64,000 nt of DNA from Labrys monachus (GTDB lineage: Bacteria > Pseudomonadota > Alphaproteobacteria > Rhizobiales > Labraceae): assembly GCF_030814655.1 (NCBI RefSeq), contig NZ_JAUSVK010000001.1:3181501-3245500 (forward strand), in the 5' to 3' direction. Numbering within the stretch: position 1 is the first letter of the stretch; every line of letters begins with the position of its first letter. Below are positions 10,588 to 19,905 of the stretch, piece by piece. Both the position numbers and the translations under genes were made by a program. Under the pieces are notes generated by a model. It had not been told where the DNA came from. It searched no databases and saw nothing but the letters and a program-made list of their open reading frames with translations.

Positions 10588-11517
10588 ATGATCCTCGTGT
10601 GCGGAGAGGCCCTGATCGACTTCCTGCCGGTGAAGAGCGCGGATGGGCGCGAGGCCTATCGGCCGGTCGTCGGCGGCAGTCCGTTCAATACCGCCGTCGG
10701 GATAGGACGGCTCGGCGGCGATGTCGGCTTCTGTGCAGCACTGTCGACGGACTTCTTCGGCGACAGGCTCGCCGAGGCGCTGGAGCGCTCCAAGGTCTCG
10801 CTGAACTATGTCGTGCGGGCGCCGCGCTCCTCCATGCTCGCCTTCGTCTCCATGGGCGACGGCGAGCCGGAATACGCCTTTATCGACGATGCCTCGGCCG
10901 GCCGGCTCTTCTCGCCCGAGCGCGACGCGCCGCCCATCGGCGAGGAAGTCTCGATGATCTGGACGGGTTCGGTCGCGCTGATCAACGATCCCATCGCGTC
11001 CGCCTATGAGAAGCTCTATTTCGACAACAAGGGCCGGCGCGTGCTCGGCATGGACCCGAATGTCCGCCCGACGGTCGTCACCGACGCCGCCGCCTATCGC
11101 GCCCGCATGAAGCGCATGACCGAGGCCGCCGAGATCGTCAAGGTCTCCAAGGCGGACCTGCTGTGGCTATATCCCGGCATCGATCCGGCCGCCTGGGCCA
11201 GGGATCTCGTCGGCGGCGGCGCCAGCCTTGTCGTGCTCACGGATGGTGCCAACGGCGCCGAAGGATATGGCCGCGGCTTCGAGGCGAAGAGCCCCGTCGT
11301 GCCCGTCGATACCGTGGTCGACACGGTCGGTGCCGGCGACAGCTATTCGAGCGGCCTGCTGACGGTTCTCCAGCGGCGCGGCGTGGTGTCCATCGACAGG
11401 GTCGGGCAGATCGACCAGGCAATCGCGCAGGAAGCCATGGACTACGCGGCACGCACGGCGGCCATCACCGTATCGCGCGAAGGCGCCGACCCGCCCTGGA
11501 ACTTCGAGATGGCGTAA
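10588..11517 (+). CDS. PfkB-family carbohydrate kinase (fructokinase-like)
   Basis: The 309-aa product is a ribokinase/PfkB-fold sugar kinase. It begins ILVCGEALIDFLP, followed by VGGSPFNTAVGIGRLGG, the sugar-binding N-terminal signature. The C-terminal signature VDTVGAGDSYSSGLL carries the catalytic Asp and anion hole. This pattern is closest to fructokinases, but the sugar cannot be fixed from motifs. The start is an ATG at 10588 after GTGAAG. It is 164 nt downstream of the ligase gene, with no shared role evident, and convergent with the next gene. Confidence 0.88.
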   Translation: MILVCGEALIDFLPVKSADGREAYRPVVGGSPFNTAVGIGRLGGDVGFCAALSTDFFGDRLAEALERSKVSLNYVVRAPRSSMLAFVSMGDGEPEYAFIDDASAGRLFSPERDAPPIGEEVSMIWTGSVALINDPIASAYEKLYFDNKGRRVLGMDPNVRPTVVTDAAAYRARMKRMTEAAEIVKVSKADLLWLYPGIDPAAWARDLVGGGASLVVLTDGANGAEGYGRGFEAKSPVVPVDTVVDTVGAGDSYSSGLLTVLQRRGVVSIDRVGQIDQAIAQEAMDYAARTAAITVSREGADPPWNFEMA

Positions 11518-11546
11518 GCCTCCCCCGCCAGCCGCGAGCCCTGCTG

Positions 11547-11975
11547 TTATTCGTCGAGTTCGGCCAGTTTCTCGTCGAAGCAGCCGCTCTCGATGAAGAG
11601 CAATGCCAGCAGCGGCAAGGCGAGGAGAATCACATGCACGAAGTCGCCGTGCAGGAAGAACAATTGGAAGATCAGCGCGCCGGCGTCGATGACGAGCAAA
11701 ACGACGGCGCTGAGGAGGCTCGCGGCCGGCACCAGCACGAGGAGCGCGGCGGCGATCTGGAGGCAGGCGGTGGCGATGCGCAGTCCCTGTCCGAACGGGA
11801 CGGCATCGAACTCCCTGACCACCATCGTCTGGCCGCTCAGCGCGATGACCGCCGGCACGAAGAACACGAGCCCCACGACGATCCGAAGGCCCCATGTCAC
11901 CAGGACCTTGGTCCGCTGATCCTGGAGAGCGAGAAGTGCGGTGGGTTCGAGCGGGATGCGCATGGCGTGCCACAT
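11547..11975 (-). CDS. Four-helix membrane protein, DoxX-like
   Basis: The protein of up to 142 aa has four hydrophobic segments (about residues 27-46, 67-83, 87-103 and 112-128) separated by short loops, and the GLRIVVGLVFFVPAVIAL helix start typical of DoxX-like small membrane proteins. The function is unknown; relatives are linked to redox or thiol stress. An internal ATG at 11963 (MRIPLEPT) is an alternative start and may be the better one. It is convergent with the sugar kinase, whose stop lies 29 nt away. Confidence 0.6.
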   Translation of the reverse strand: MWHAMRIPLEPTALLALQDQRTKVLVTWGLRIVVGLVFFVPAVIALSGQTMVVREFDAVPFGQGLRIATACLQIAAALLVLVPAASLLSAVVLLVIDAGALIFQLFFLHGDFVHVILLALPLLALLFIESGCFDEKLAELDE

Positions 11976-12157
11976 GGTGTAAGGGGAAGAGACGGACTGA
12001 AACGCCTCGTGGATGAGTGTTGTTTCGATATAGGTACTCGAAGATCGCTACGCTATGCCGATTGGCACAGCGCGACGGCCGCCGGACGCCCCGGGTTGTA
12101 TATCGATCACCGTGAACCCATCGTATGCCGGCCGCGGCCGGCCGGAAGCCGAAGGGA

Positions 12158-12913
12158 TCAGAAGGCGCGGCAGGAATGATCCAGCAGCGCCTCGGCGGTC
12201 CGGCTGCCGTCATGGGCCAGCAGGAGGAAGCCGTCTCTTCCGTCCCTCATGGTCATACCGACGACGGCGACGCTCATGCGGTCCATCGTCCCGCGTCCCG
12301 CAGGCAAGCCCTTGAACAGGAGCGCCGCCACGTTGACGCCCTTCAGATCGGCGCTCGCGATCGACCGCGCCCAGTAGCCGGCGCCGCCGAGCGGCAGGGG
12401 AAACCGGCGCCACGTGTCGCCGATCCTGGCTTTGCCGGCGATGACCGCCCGCTGCACGGCGCCGTCCAGGCAATCGACGTGGATATGGAACTGGTCCTGG
12501 CTTCTCGCGGCCACGGAGTTGACCGCGAGGCCGACGGCATTGCGCGGCAGGTCGCGCCCGAGGGCATCCGCGACGAAATGGCGGGCGGCCCAGGCCGCCT
12601 CCCACAGATGGGCGGAGGACGTCGTCAGGAGGGCCGGATCCTCGATACCGGCGATCGCATCGACGGGAACGACCAGCACCTCCGTCCTGAACTGCGGCGC
12701 GCGGATGACGGCATAGTCTTCGGCTCCCGGCTTGCCGGTCTTCACGTCGAGGCAGGGAAAGGAAACGCCGACGGTCCGCTTGGTGAGGGCGCAGGCGGAA
12801 ACGACGTGCTTGAGCGCATCGCGCTCGAAGCCGCCCGATCGGGCCATTCCCGGCAGGACGAGCAGACCGACCAGACAGGCGAGGCATCGCAGATACGCAC
12901 CGGGCAGATTCAT
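12158..12913 (-). CDS. cdh: CDP-diacylglycerol diphosphatase, exported
   Basis: The 251-aa protein has a cleavable-looking signal peptide (hydrophobic residues 9-21 ending near ARS) and the Cdh family core: SQDQFHIHVDC, an HxH motif typical of this HIT-like hydrolase, and NSVAARSQDQ just before it. Cdh splits CDP-diacylglycerol into phosphatidate and CMP in the periplasm or inner membrane. Cys residues at the mature N-terminus (SACAL, FPCLDV) are common in the family. The neighbours do not suggest a pathway. It is isolated, with gaps of about 180 and 245 nt on either side. Confidence 0.82.
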   Translation of the reverse strand: MNLPGAYLRCLACLVGLLVLPGMARSGGFERDALKHVVSACALTKRTVGVSFPCLDVKTGKPGAEDYAVIRAPQFRTEVLVVPVDAIAGIEDPALLTTSSAHLWEAAWAARHFVADALGRDLPRNAVGLAVNSVAARSQDQFHIHVDCLDGAVQRAVIAGKARIGDTWRRFPLPLGGAGYWARSIASADLKGVNVAALLFKGLPAGRGTMDRMSVAVVGMTMRDGRDGFLLLAHDGSRTAEALLDHSCRAF

Positions 12914-13159
12914 CGAGACCCATCACCAAAACCGACATGGACGGCAGCCGATCGAAGCCGGCGGCACGGCGCCGGCAGTTCGCCCGGCGTCGCCGATGAG
13001 ACCATCCAACAATGGCGATCGAAAGCGGATCCGCGACGTTTTCAGTGTTTTTTCGCGACATGGAGAAAATGTAATGGGGGCGCCGGCGGTACCCTCCTGC
13101 GATCGCCGGGGAAATCGCGCGAATGCGATCCGAGCGACCGCTGCGAACCGGCCGGCTGA

Positions 13160-14209
13160 TCAGAGTTCGGCCGCCGATCTGCCGACATGGTCGGCCATAT
13201 TGGCCCCGCGGGCGCCGAGCGGCTTTGGCGGTCCGAGCGTGCTGTCACGGGCGGTCTGGTGCTCGGTCTCGGCGTCGAGGGCGCCACCGAGCAGCATGAT
13301 GAAGATGGACAGCCAGGTCCATGTCATGAAGGCGATGATGGCGCCGAGCGATCCGTAGAGACGGTTGTAGCTGTCGAACTCCGCCACATACCAGGAGAAC
13401 AGCATGGAGGCGCCGATCCACAGGAGCGCGGCGGAGGCGCTCCCCAAGGTGAGCCAGCGCCATCTCGCCTCGCGCCGGCTCGGCCCGACCCGGTAGAGGA
13501 TGGAAAGGATCACCATCACGACCAGGAACAGCACCGGCCAGCGCAGAAAGGGGATCAGCGTCTCCGTCGGCGAGTCGACGCCGAAGAAGCGCGCCATCGA
13601 CGGCAGGACGACGATGCAGAACAGGCTGAAGACGACGAACAGGATCGAGCCGAGCGTGACCGCCAGCGTGGTCGCGTAGAGCCGGACGAGGCTGCGCTTC
13701 TCGCGCTCGCCATTGATCACGTTGAGGGCGTCGAAGAGAGCGCTCGTCCCTGAATTCGCGCTCCAGAGCGCAACGGCGAGGCTGATGCCGAAGGCCAGGC
13801 CGAGCGTTCCGTTGCCCTTGGCGGCGACGCTCAGGATCTGCTGGCGGATGAGGTCGAGAATGGCGGAGGGAAGAAGGCCCACGAGGAGGTTGAGATGGTC
13901 GGTAATCGTCACCGTGTCGGCGGCGAAGCCGTAGAGCGACACCGCCGTGGCGATGGCGGGAAAGATCGACAGCAACGCGAAGAAGGCGACGCCGCCCGAC
14001 AGCGTCATCAGGCGGTTCTGCGGCACGGAGAGCAGCAAACGGAGAAGGATGTCCTTCCACCCTTCGGCCGGGATCTGCGCAGGGTTTTCGGCATGTCGCC
14101 CGCGCCCCGTTTCCCGCGCCCTCGCATAGTCGGGAGCGAGGGCAGGTTCGGTCGTCCCGCCCAGGATCGCCTGCGGGTCGTTGCCGTCCTTGATCGTCGT
14201 GGCCATCAT
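13160..14209 (-). CDS. YihY/UPF0761-family inner-membrane protein
   Basis: The 349-aa protein belongs to the YihY family, once mislabelled ribonuclease BN. It shows MTLSGGVAFFALLSIFPAI, the family hallmark, then about six transmembrane helices and YRLYGSLGAIIAFMTWTW-like residues near the end. The cytosolic N-terminal 60 residues are hydrophilic. The start is one of two adjacent ATGs (14209 or 14206) right after AGGGGCGG. The substrate or role is unknown. Confidence 0.85.
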   Translation of the reverse strand: MMATTIKDGNDPQAILGGTTEPALAPDYARARETGRGRHAENPAQIPAEGWKDILLRLLLSVPQNRLMTLSGGVAFFALLSIFPAIATAVSLYGFAADTVTITDHLNLLVGLLPSAILDLIRQQILSVAAKGNGTLGLAFGISLAVALWSANSGTSALFDALNVINGEREKRSLVRLYATTLAVTLGSILFVVFSLFCIVVLPSMARFFGVDSPTETLIPFLRWPVLFLVVMVILSILYRVGPSRREARWRWLTLGSASAALLWIGASMLFSWYVAEFDSYNRLYGSLGAIIAFMTWTWLSIFIMLLGGALDAETEHQTARDSTLGPPKPLGARGANMADHVGRSAAEL

Positions 14210-14463
14210 GCCGCCCCTGCTGCCGAGAGCGTTGCGAGATGCAAACTGCGGCAGGCCGAAGATTGTTCCTGGTCCGTTTTCGGAAGGGTTCCGGCGCCGT
14301 CTCGCCCCGACGCCGCCCGGGATTGGCCAAGGAGGCGCCGAAGGTACATAAGGGGCGGCGGATATCTTCGACGCCTGCCCTTCCGCGATGCTTGCCACCA
14401 GAAAATAAAGGCGGACATCCTGCGATGCGGCCTGATTCCCCTTCACAGACAACGGAGTGCACC

Positions 14464-14682
14464 ATGTTGCCCATCGAAGCATTCGACGCCTTTGCAGGTG
14501 ACGGCAAGGACCGATGGCCATGCCGGGTCGTGGGCATCGTCCACGGCGGGGCCGAAGCCCCCCGCTTCGTCGTCCTGAAGGAAGGCCAGGACGGCGGGGA
14601 GATCTATCCGCTGCTGGTCGGCTCGGTGACCCGGCGCCGGCAATCCATCCAATCCTCGACCTCCGCTGGCCCGTCTTCCTGA
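14464..14682 (+). CDS. Small hypothetical protein
   Basis: The 72-aa frame opens with an ATG preceded by CGGAG and reads sensibly for about 55 residues (charged, with FVVLKEGQDGGEIYPLLVG). The last 15 residues are Ser/Arg-rich and look like noise, so the gene could be truncated or frameshifted at its end. I recognise no domain. The coding evidence is only the ribosome site and the composition. Confidence 0.35.
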   Translation: MLPIEAFDAFAGDGKDRWPCRVVGIVHGGAEAPRFVVLKEGQDGGEIYPLLVGSVTRRRQSIQSSTSAGPSS

Positions 14683-14924
14683 CATGGCCTCTCCGCACGG
14701 TGCGCGAAGCTCGCCCGGCCGGCACCGCCTGGTCGGCCACCTCGGCGGGCGAGGGTCCTTGCCTTGCGGGCCGGACAGGAAATTCGCCGCGAGCTGCCAA
14801 TCGATGCCGACATCGATTGAAGTCCGCGCCGGTTCGGGACAGTCTGCGCGGGATGGGGGCACGAGGCTCCAGGGGCATGCGGCACGAGCCTGGCCTGGGT
14901 TCGCGGCCGATCCGAGGGGGGACC

Positions 14925-15431
14925 ATGATCGCAGTTCGGCTCAGCAAGACCGCCCTGGTGGCGGCGATCGCCTTCTTCTTCACGCTGGTCGCGTTCGGAA
15001 ACATCACCGACTACGACAGCAACTGGCTGTTCGTGCAGCATGTCCTGTCGATGGACACGACCTTCCCGACCTCGGCCCTGCACTGGCGCGCGATCACCGA
15101 TCCGGTGCTGCAGACCGCCTTCTATTGGCTGATCATCGCCGGTGAAATCGCGGCGGCGGCGCTGCTGTGGATCGCGGCGGCGGCGATGCTCTTCTCTGCC
15201 GGCTCCACCGGCTTTCGCCGCGCAGTCGGCCTGGCGGCGGCGGGCCTGACCCTCGGCATCCTCCTTTACGCCGTCGGCTTCGTCGCGGTGGGCGGCGAAT
15301 GGTTCGCCATGTGGCAGTCGCAGATCTGGAACGGCCAGCAGAAGGCCTTCGATTTTATCGGCATGATCGGCATCGTGCTGATCGTGGTGCTCCTGCCGGA
15401 CGAGGAGCTCGGCGCCCTTCCGGGCGACTGA
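14925..15431 (+). CDS. DUF2165-type small integral membrane protein
   Basis: The 168-aa protein matches the DUF2165 pattern: an N-terminal helix (LVAAIAFFFTLVAFGNITDY), then DYDSNWLFVQHVLSMDTTF, a signature between helices 1 and 2, and three further helices at about 67-88, 98-120 and 142-158. EWFAMWQSQIWNGQQ between the last two helices is also typical. The function is unknown. GAGGGGGG precedes the ATG at 14925. Confidence 0.85.
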   Translation: MIAVRLSKTALVAAIAFFFTLVAFGNITDYDSNWLFVQHVLSMDTTFPTSALHWRAITDPVLQTAFYWLIIAGEIAAAALLWIAAAAMLFSAGSTGFRRAVGLAAAGLTLGILLYAVGFVAVGGEWFAMWQSQIWNGQQKAFDFIGMIGIVLIVVLLPDEELGALPGD

Positions 15432-15732
15432 CGAGGTCATCGTCCGGGCGCGAAGGCCGGTATCGCACGCTCGATCCCGTCGATCGCCGGTGTCGGAGGG
15501 AGCGACCAGCGCCGTGTCTTTTCCCTGAACTGCCGAGGACGGCGGACCCGGCTTCCGGAGAGGATGGAGCCGTGACGCCAATCCCGCAGAGTCACGACAT
15601 TCAAGGGGGACGAGCGCGGCAAGCCTGTTCGCACGATGATCGGCGACGACATCGTCAAGGTCGTCGCGCAACTCGAAAGGCGCTTTGGGAAACGTCACGA
15701 CAAGCCCGGCTTCCGCAGGCGGGGCGCAAGAA
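15432..15732. other. Intergenic region before tRNA-Gln
   Basis: About 300 nt lie between the DUF2165 gene and the tRNA-Gln 3' end. Open frames exist on both strands but none has a recognisable protein, a good ribosome site or a conserved-looking motif. I see no clear terminator. Confidence 0.5.
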
Positions 15733-15806
15733 TGGCTCGGGGACCTGGATTCGAACCAAGATTGACGGAGTCAGAGTCCGCTGTTCTACCGTTGAACTAT
15801 CCCCGA
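15733..15806 (-). tRNA. tRNA-Gln (anticodon CTG)
   Basis: The 74-nt minus-strand gene starts TCGGGGA (15806-15800), pairs with TCCCCGA, and has a G discriminator and an encoded CCA (15735-15733). The anticodon loop CTCTGAC gives CTG, and GGTTCGAATCC forms the T-arm. The body AGTTCAACGGTAGAACA is the usual glutamine D-arm in alphaproteobacteria. Confidence 0.95.
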
Positions 15807-15978
15807 ACAAGTGCCAGATCGGTCGATCACCCTGACAGTGACATCAACCAACCCCGTCGACATCGTCGGCGTGGAGGCCTCGTTGCGTTTCGCTTCATAT
15901 GCAAATCGATTTGCCAATGCAAGGGCCGGCGGGCCGTTTTCCTGAAAACTTCGTCGCCGCGCTCTCCCCCTCCGCCCC

Positions 15979-16785
15979 TCAGCCCGTTCCGCCGCCGACG
16001 AGGGCCCAGGCATGCCCGGAGGCGATCTCCTCCATGCGCCATTGCTTCCAGGCGAGCGCGGTCGCCCATGCCGCGCGATCGGGCGTCGGCGGCGTTTCCG
16101 GCCGGTGGCCGGCCACCGGCCAGGCCATGGCGCCCCCGTCGAGCGTGACCGTCGGCACGCCCGCGACCGCCGCGTCGACGCCGGCGTTGGAATTGATCGT
16201 CACCACCAGGGCGGCGCCGGCCAAGGCCTCGGCGAGGGACAGCGAGGCCGGCAGCGTGCCTATGCCGGGCAGGCCGGCGCCGTTGGAGAGCGGGTGCGGG
16301 CGGAAGCGCACGTCGAAGCCGCCCGCCTTCAGGGCGCGTGCCGCATCGTTCCACATCGTCAGGGGCTTCAGGCCGCGCAGGCTCATGTCGGTGAGCACCT
16401 GGCCCATGATGAGGGCATAGCCGTCCCGGCGCCGCCAGGGCCGCATGAGAGGCGCGAAATGCGTTTGCCATCGGCTGGAATCGTCCAGCGGGCCGCGAAA
16501 GGTGGCCCGGCCGTTGAGGCCGCCGCCGAAGGACACCGACGTCCAGGCGAAGCGGTCGCCGACATAGCCGCGCTCGAGGATGCAGACCTCGCCGTGCCGG
16601 CGCTGGAGCGCGATGGCGCCCTGCCGGCGCACGCCCCACAGCACGAGCATGTCGGCGGGCGCCGGATGGCGCGACAGCACGGCCGTCCAGCCGTGGCGGC
16701 GCAGGCCGGCCGCGAAGGCCGCGCCCCAGCCGTCCTGCCGCCGATAGGCGCGATCGCCCGCGATGATGATCGCCGTCCTCGTCAT
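15979..16785 (-). CDS. Hypothetical protein, possible surface-polysaccharide transferase fold
   Basis: The 268-aa protein starts at an ATG (16785) with MTRTAIIIAGDRAYRRQDGW. The C-terminal half carries VVTINSNAGVDAAVAGVPTV followed by LDGGAMAWPVAGH. That run resembles the nucleotide-sugar/acceptor region of capsule and Kdo transferases, where a conserved Ser/Asn-rich loop is followed by a helix ending in G-x-P. LIMGQV and FRPHP fit a GT-B-like fold. I do not recognise a specific enzyme. No other polysaccharide genes are nearby. Confidence 0.55.
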   Translation of the reverse strand: MTRTAIIIAGDRAYRRQDGWGAAFAAGLRRHGWTAVLSRHPAPADMLVLWGVRRQGAIALQRRHGEVCILERGYVGDRFAWTSVSFGGGLNGRATFRGPLDDSSRWQTHFAPLMRPWRRRDGYALIMGQVLTDMSLRGLKPLTMWNDAARALKAGGFDVRFRPHPLSNGAGLPGIGTLPASLSLAEALAGAALVVTINSNAGVDAAVAGVPTVTLDGGAMAWPVAGHRPETPPTPDRAAWATALAWKQWRMEEIASGHAWALVGGGTG

Positions 16786-16956
16786 GCCCCTGCCCCGGCT
16801 TTCCGGCTTCCCCTGCACCGTTCCGGCCGGGTGACCGGCAGCGCGGAACGCGGTTGCGGCGCAGCATGGCATGGCCGCATCAATCGACGATGACACCGCC
16901 CTATTGCCCGCCCTGCCCTTCCGTAGGAAGCTGCGGCATGTTCCGGGGAAGCAGCA

Positions 16957-17682
16957 ATGGTCGACGGGCCGCCTTCATACCCTTTCCGTGTCGACATCCT
17001 GCTGGCAGGGAGCATCCGCGCGTTCCTGCGCGACGCCGGTCCGATCCTGGCGGTCAATGCGGTGCCGAGCCTGCCCGCCCTCGCGATCCTCGCGGCAACC
17101 GGGCGCCCGTCCGCGGCGGCGCCGCTGCTCGACCTCGTTCCGACGCTGCTCTGCCCGATTCTTTCCCTGCTCGCGGCGGGCCTCACCGCCGACGGCGCCT
17201 ATCGGCGCCTGCATGGCGGGCGCTTCTTCACCGGCGCAGGCGTGCGGCGGGCGGTGAGGCGCTTCCTGCCGCTGCTCGGCGCCAGCATCCTGAGCTGGCT
17301 CTTGATCATGGTCGGCCTGGCCGCTTTCGTGGTTCCCGGCCTGATGGCGGTCTGCGCGCTCTATGTCGTGCTGCCGGTCTGCGTCATCGAGGAGCGGGGA
17401 AGCGTCGACAGCATGGAGCGCGCCGCCGCCCTCACCAGGGGCCGCCGCTGGACGATCTTCGCCCTGTTCGCGATATCGACGCTGCCGATGCTGGCGGCTT
17501 CGGCCGTGCTGGGCGATTTCAGCCCGCGCGTGCCGATGTCCGCCTTCCAGGCCATCGGCGACGAGGCGGTCTCGCTCGTCTACCTCGCCTTCAGCGGCGT
17601 GACGCTCGCGGTGAGCTATGACGCCCTGCGCAGGCTCCACGAGGAAGCCGACAGCGACGGCGACGTCGCCTCCGTCGCGTAG
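16957..17682 (+). CDS. Multi-pass membrane protein, YciC / GPDPase-membrane-domain-like
   Basis: The 241-aa protein has about six hydrophobic helices and the motif SVDSMERAAALTRGRRWTIF, which is characteristic of YciC-like proteins and of the membrane domain of glycerophosphodiester phosphodiesterases. The preceding LYVVLPVCVIEERG also fits. No catalytic domain is present. It is divergent from the putative transferase and 150 nt upstream of the helicase gene. The C-terminus is acidic and cytosolic. Confidence 0.65.
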   Translation: MVDGPPSYPFRVDILLAGSIRAFLRDAGPILAVNAVPSLPALAILAATGRPSAAAPLLDLVPTLLCPILSLLAAGLTADGAYRRLHGGRFFTGAGVRRAVRRFLPLLGASILSWLLIMVGLAAFVVPGLMAVCALYVVLPVCVIEERGSVDSMERAAALTRGRRWTIFALFAISTLPMLAASAVLGDFSPRVPMSAFQAIGDEAVSLVYLAFSGVTLAVSYDALRRLHEEADSDGDVASVA

Positions 17683-17738
17683 CCCCCCTCTCGGTTCTCT
17701 TCGTCCCACCGTGGCCGAGGGAGCGAACGCGCGACTTT

Positions 17739-17753
17739 GTTCTATATTCGTTC
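17739..17753. promoter_or_regulatory. LexA-binding site (SOS box, alphaproteobacterial type)
   Basis: GTTCTATATTCGTTC is a perfect GTTC-N7-GTTC, the LexA operator form of alphaproteobacteria. It lies 80 bp upstream of the UvrD-like helicase start at 17833 and downstream of the preceding membrane-protein gene, so it should repress the helicase until DNA damage. Confidence 0.75.
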
Positions 17754-17832
17754 AGTTTTAGCCGCTAGGGTCGACCATCACGAACCGAATCGGCCGGCCT
17801 GCGCCGCCCTGCTCGCTCCACGAGGCCGGACC

Positions 17833-19905
17833 ATGAACATGCACGCTGCCGCCGCCCCGGCCGAGCCCGTCGACTACCTCGCCACCCTGAACGAGGGGCA
17901 GCGCCGGGCGGTCGAGCATGGCGTCGGCGCCGGCTGCGGCCCCCTGCTGGTGATCGCGGGGGCCGGATCGGGCAAGACCAATACGCTCGCCCATCGCGTC
18001 GTGCATCTCATCGCCTCCGGCGCCGATCCGCGGCGCATCCTGCTCCTCACCTTTTCGCGCCGGGCCGCGTCGGAGATGATCCGGCGCGTCGAGCGGCTCG
18101 CCGCCCGCGTCATGGGGCCGAACGGCGCCGTGCTCGGCGAGGGGCTTTCATGGGCCGGCACGTTCCACGCCGTCGGCGCCCGGCTGCTGCGCGAGCACGC
18201 ATTCCAGATCGGGCTTGATCCCACCTTCACCATCCATGACCGCGAGGACGCCGCCGACCTCATGAACCTCGTGCGTCACGAGCTCGGCCTGTCGAAGAAG
18301 GAGACGCGCTTTCCGACCAAGAATACCTGCCTCGACATCTATTCGCGGGTGGTGAACGCGCAGGACGAGCTGGAGGCGGTGCTGAAATCGGCCTTTCCCT
18401 GGTGTCTCGGCGCGGCCGAGGACCTGCGTTCGCTGTTCTCGGCCTATGTCGAGGCCAAGCTCGGCAACAATGTGCTCGACTATGACGACCTCCTGCTGTG
18501 GTGGTCCCATATGGTGGCCGAGCCAATGATCGCCGCCGACATCGGCGCGCGCTTCGACCATGTCCTCGTCGACGAATACCAGGACACCAACCGCCTGCAG
18601 GCCTCGATCCTGCTCGCGCTGAAACCCGATGGCCGCGGATTGACCGTCGTCGGGGACGATGCCCAGTCGATCTATTCGTTCCGGGCCGCCACCATCCGCA
18701 ACATCCTGGATTTCCCGGGCCATTTTTCGCCGCCGGCGGAGATCGTCACCCTCGACCGCAACTACCGCTCCACCCAGCCGATCCTGAACGCGGCGAACGC
18801 CGTGATCGGCCTGGCGAGCGAGCGCTTCACCAAGAACCTGTGGACCGACCGGCAATCGTCGGAGCTGCCGCAACTGGTGACCGTGAAGGACGAGGCGGGC
18901 CAGGCCGATTTCGTGGCGACGCGCATCCTCGAAAATCGCGAGGCCGGCATGACGCTGAAGGCGCAGGCCGTGCTGTTCCGGACCTCGCATCACAGCGGCC
19001 CGCTCGAGGTCGAGCTCGTCCGGCGCAACATCCCCTTCGTCAAGTTCGGCGGGTTGAAATTCCTCGATGCCGCCCATGTCAAGGACATGCTGGCCATCCT
19101 GCGCTGGGCCCAGAACCCGCGCGACCGCGTGGCCGGCTTCCGCGTCCTGCAATTGCTGCCGGGCGTCGGCCCGACGAGCGCCGCGCGCGTGCTCGATGCG
19201 GCCGGGACAGGCGATATCGCGGAGTTGCCGGCGCCGCCGCGGGCGGGCGCGGACTGGCCGGCCTTCGCCGAGCTCACCGGCCATTTGCGCTCGGCCCTGA
19301 GCCCCTGGCCTGCCGAGATCGGCCATGTCCGCCAATGGTACGAGCCGCATCTGGAGCGCATGCACGAGGATGCCGTCACCCGCCGGGCGGACCTGCTGCA
19401 GCTCGAGCAGATCGCCGCGGGCTACGCCTCGCGCGAGCGCTTCCTCACCGAACTGACGCTCGACCCGCCCAGCGCCACCAGCGACGAGGCCGGCGCACCG
19501 ACGCGCGACGAGGATTACCTCATCCTCTCGACCATCCATTCCTCGAAGGGCCAGGAGTGGAAATCGGTCTTCGTCCTCAATGCGGTCGACGGTTGCATGC
19601 CGGCCGACGTCGCCGCCGGTTCGCCGGCGGAGCTGGAGGAGGAACGCCGCCTCCTCTATGTCGCGATGACCCGCGCCAAGGACAGCCTGCACCTCATGAT
19701 GCCGCAGCGCTTCTTCACCCATGGCCAGCACGCCCAGGGCGACCGCCACGTCTATGCCAACCGCACCCGCTTCATTCCCGCGAGAATTCTCGGCTTCTTC
19801 GAGCAGACGATGTGGCCGATGGCGACGGCGTCCGCGCCCGGCCCGGCATGGAGAGGCACCGCGGCCATCGACCTCAAGGACAGGATGCGCGGCATGTGGC
19901 GGTGA
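17833..19905 (+). CDS. UvrD/PcrA-like superfamily 1A DNA helicase, probably SOS-regulated
   Basis: The 690-aa protein is a 3'-5' DNA helicase of the UvrD/Rep family, acting in repair and replication restart. Motifs seen are Walker A AGAGSGKT (residues 42-49), DEYQDTN (motif II), VVGDDAQSIYSFRAA (III), LDRNYRST (IV), STIHSSKGQEWKSVFV (V) and YVAMTRAKDSL (VI). The length is near UvrD (about 720), but the order and spacing suggest a second paralogue rather than canonical UvrD. The ATG at 17833 gives MNMHAAAAP, with the Q-motif TLNEGQRRAV at about residues 18-27. A perfect LexA box is 80 bp upstream. Confidence 0.9.
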   Translation: MNMHAAAAPAEPVDYLATLNEGQRRAVEHGVGAGCGPLLVIAGAGSGKTNTLAHRVVHLIASGADPRRILLLTFSRRAASEMIRRVERLAARVMGPNGAVLGEGLSWAGTFHAVGARLLREHAFQIGLDPTFTIHDREDAADLMNLVRHELGLSKKETRFPTKNTCLDIYSRVVNAQDELEAVLKSAFPWCLGAAEDLRSLFSAYVEAKLGNNVLDYDDLLLWWSHMVAEPMIAADIGARFDHVLVDEYQDTNRLQASILLALKPDGRGLTVVGDDAQSIYSFRAATIRNILDFPGHFSPPAEIVTLDRNYRSTQPILNAANAVIGLASERFTKNLWTDRQSSELPQLVTVKDEAGQADFVATRILENREAGMTLKAQAVLFRTSHHSGPLEVELVRRNIPFVKFGGLKFLDAAHVKDMLAILRWAQNPRDRVAGFRVLQLLPGVGPTSAARVLDAAGTGDIAELPAPPRAGADWPAFAELTGHLRSALSPWPAEIGHVRQWYEPHLERMHEDAVTRRADLLQLEQIAAGYASRERFLTELTLDPPSATSDEAGAPTRDEDYLILSTIHSSKGQEWKSVFVLNAVDGCMPADVAAGSPAELEEERRLLYVAMTRAKDSLHLMMPQRFFTHGQHAQGDRHVYANRTRFIPARILGFFEQTMWPMATASAPGPAWRGTAAIDLKDRMRGMWR

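Noticed and set aside
14210-14463. Longer N-terminal extension of the YihY-type gene up to 15007
   Set aside because: The added 260 residues are Arg/Pro/Gly-rich and run antisense through the small gene at 14464; the ribosome site at the ATG pair 14206/14209 is good.
15636-16148. Plus-strand frame beginning MIGDDIVKVVAQLERRFG that passes over tRNA-Gln
   Set aside because: It starts sensibly but continues through the tRNA and into the antisense of another gene, with no ribosome site, so it is probably chance.
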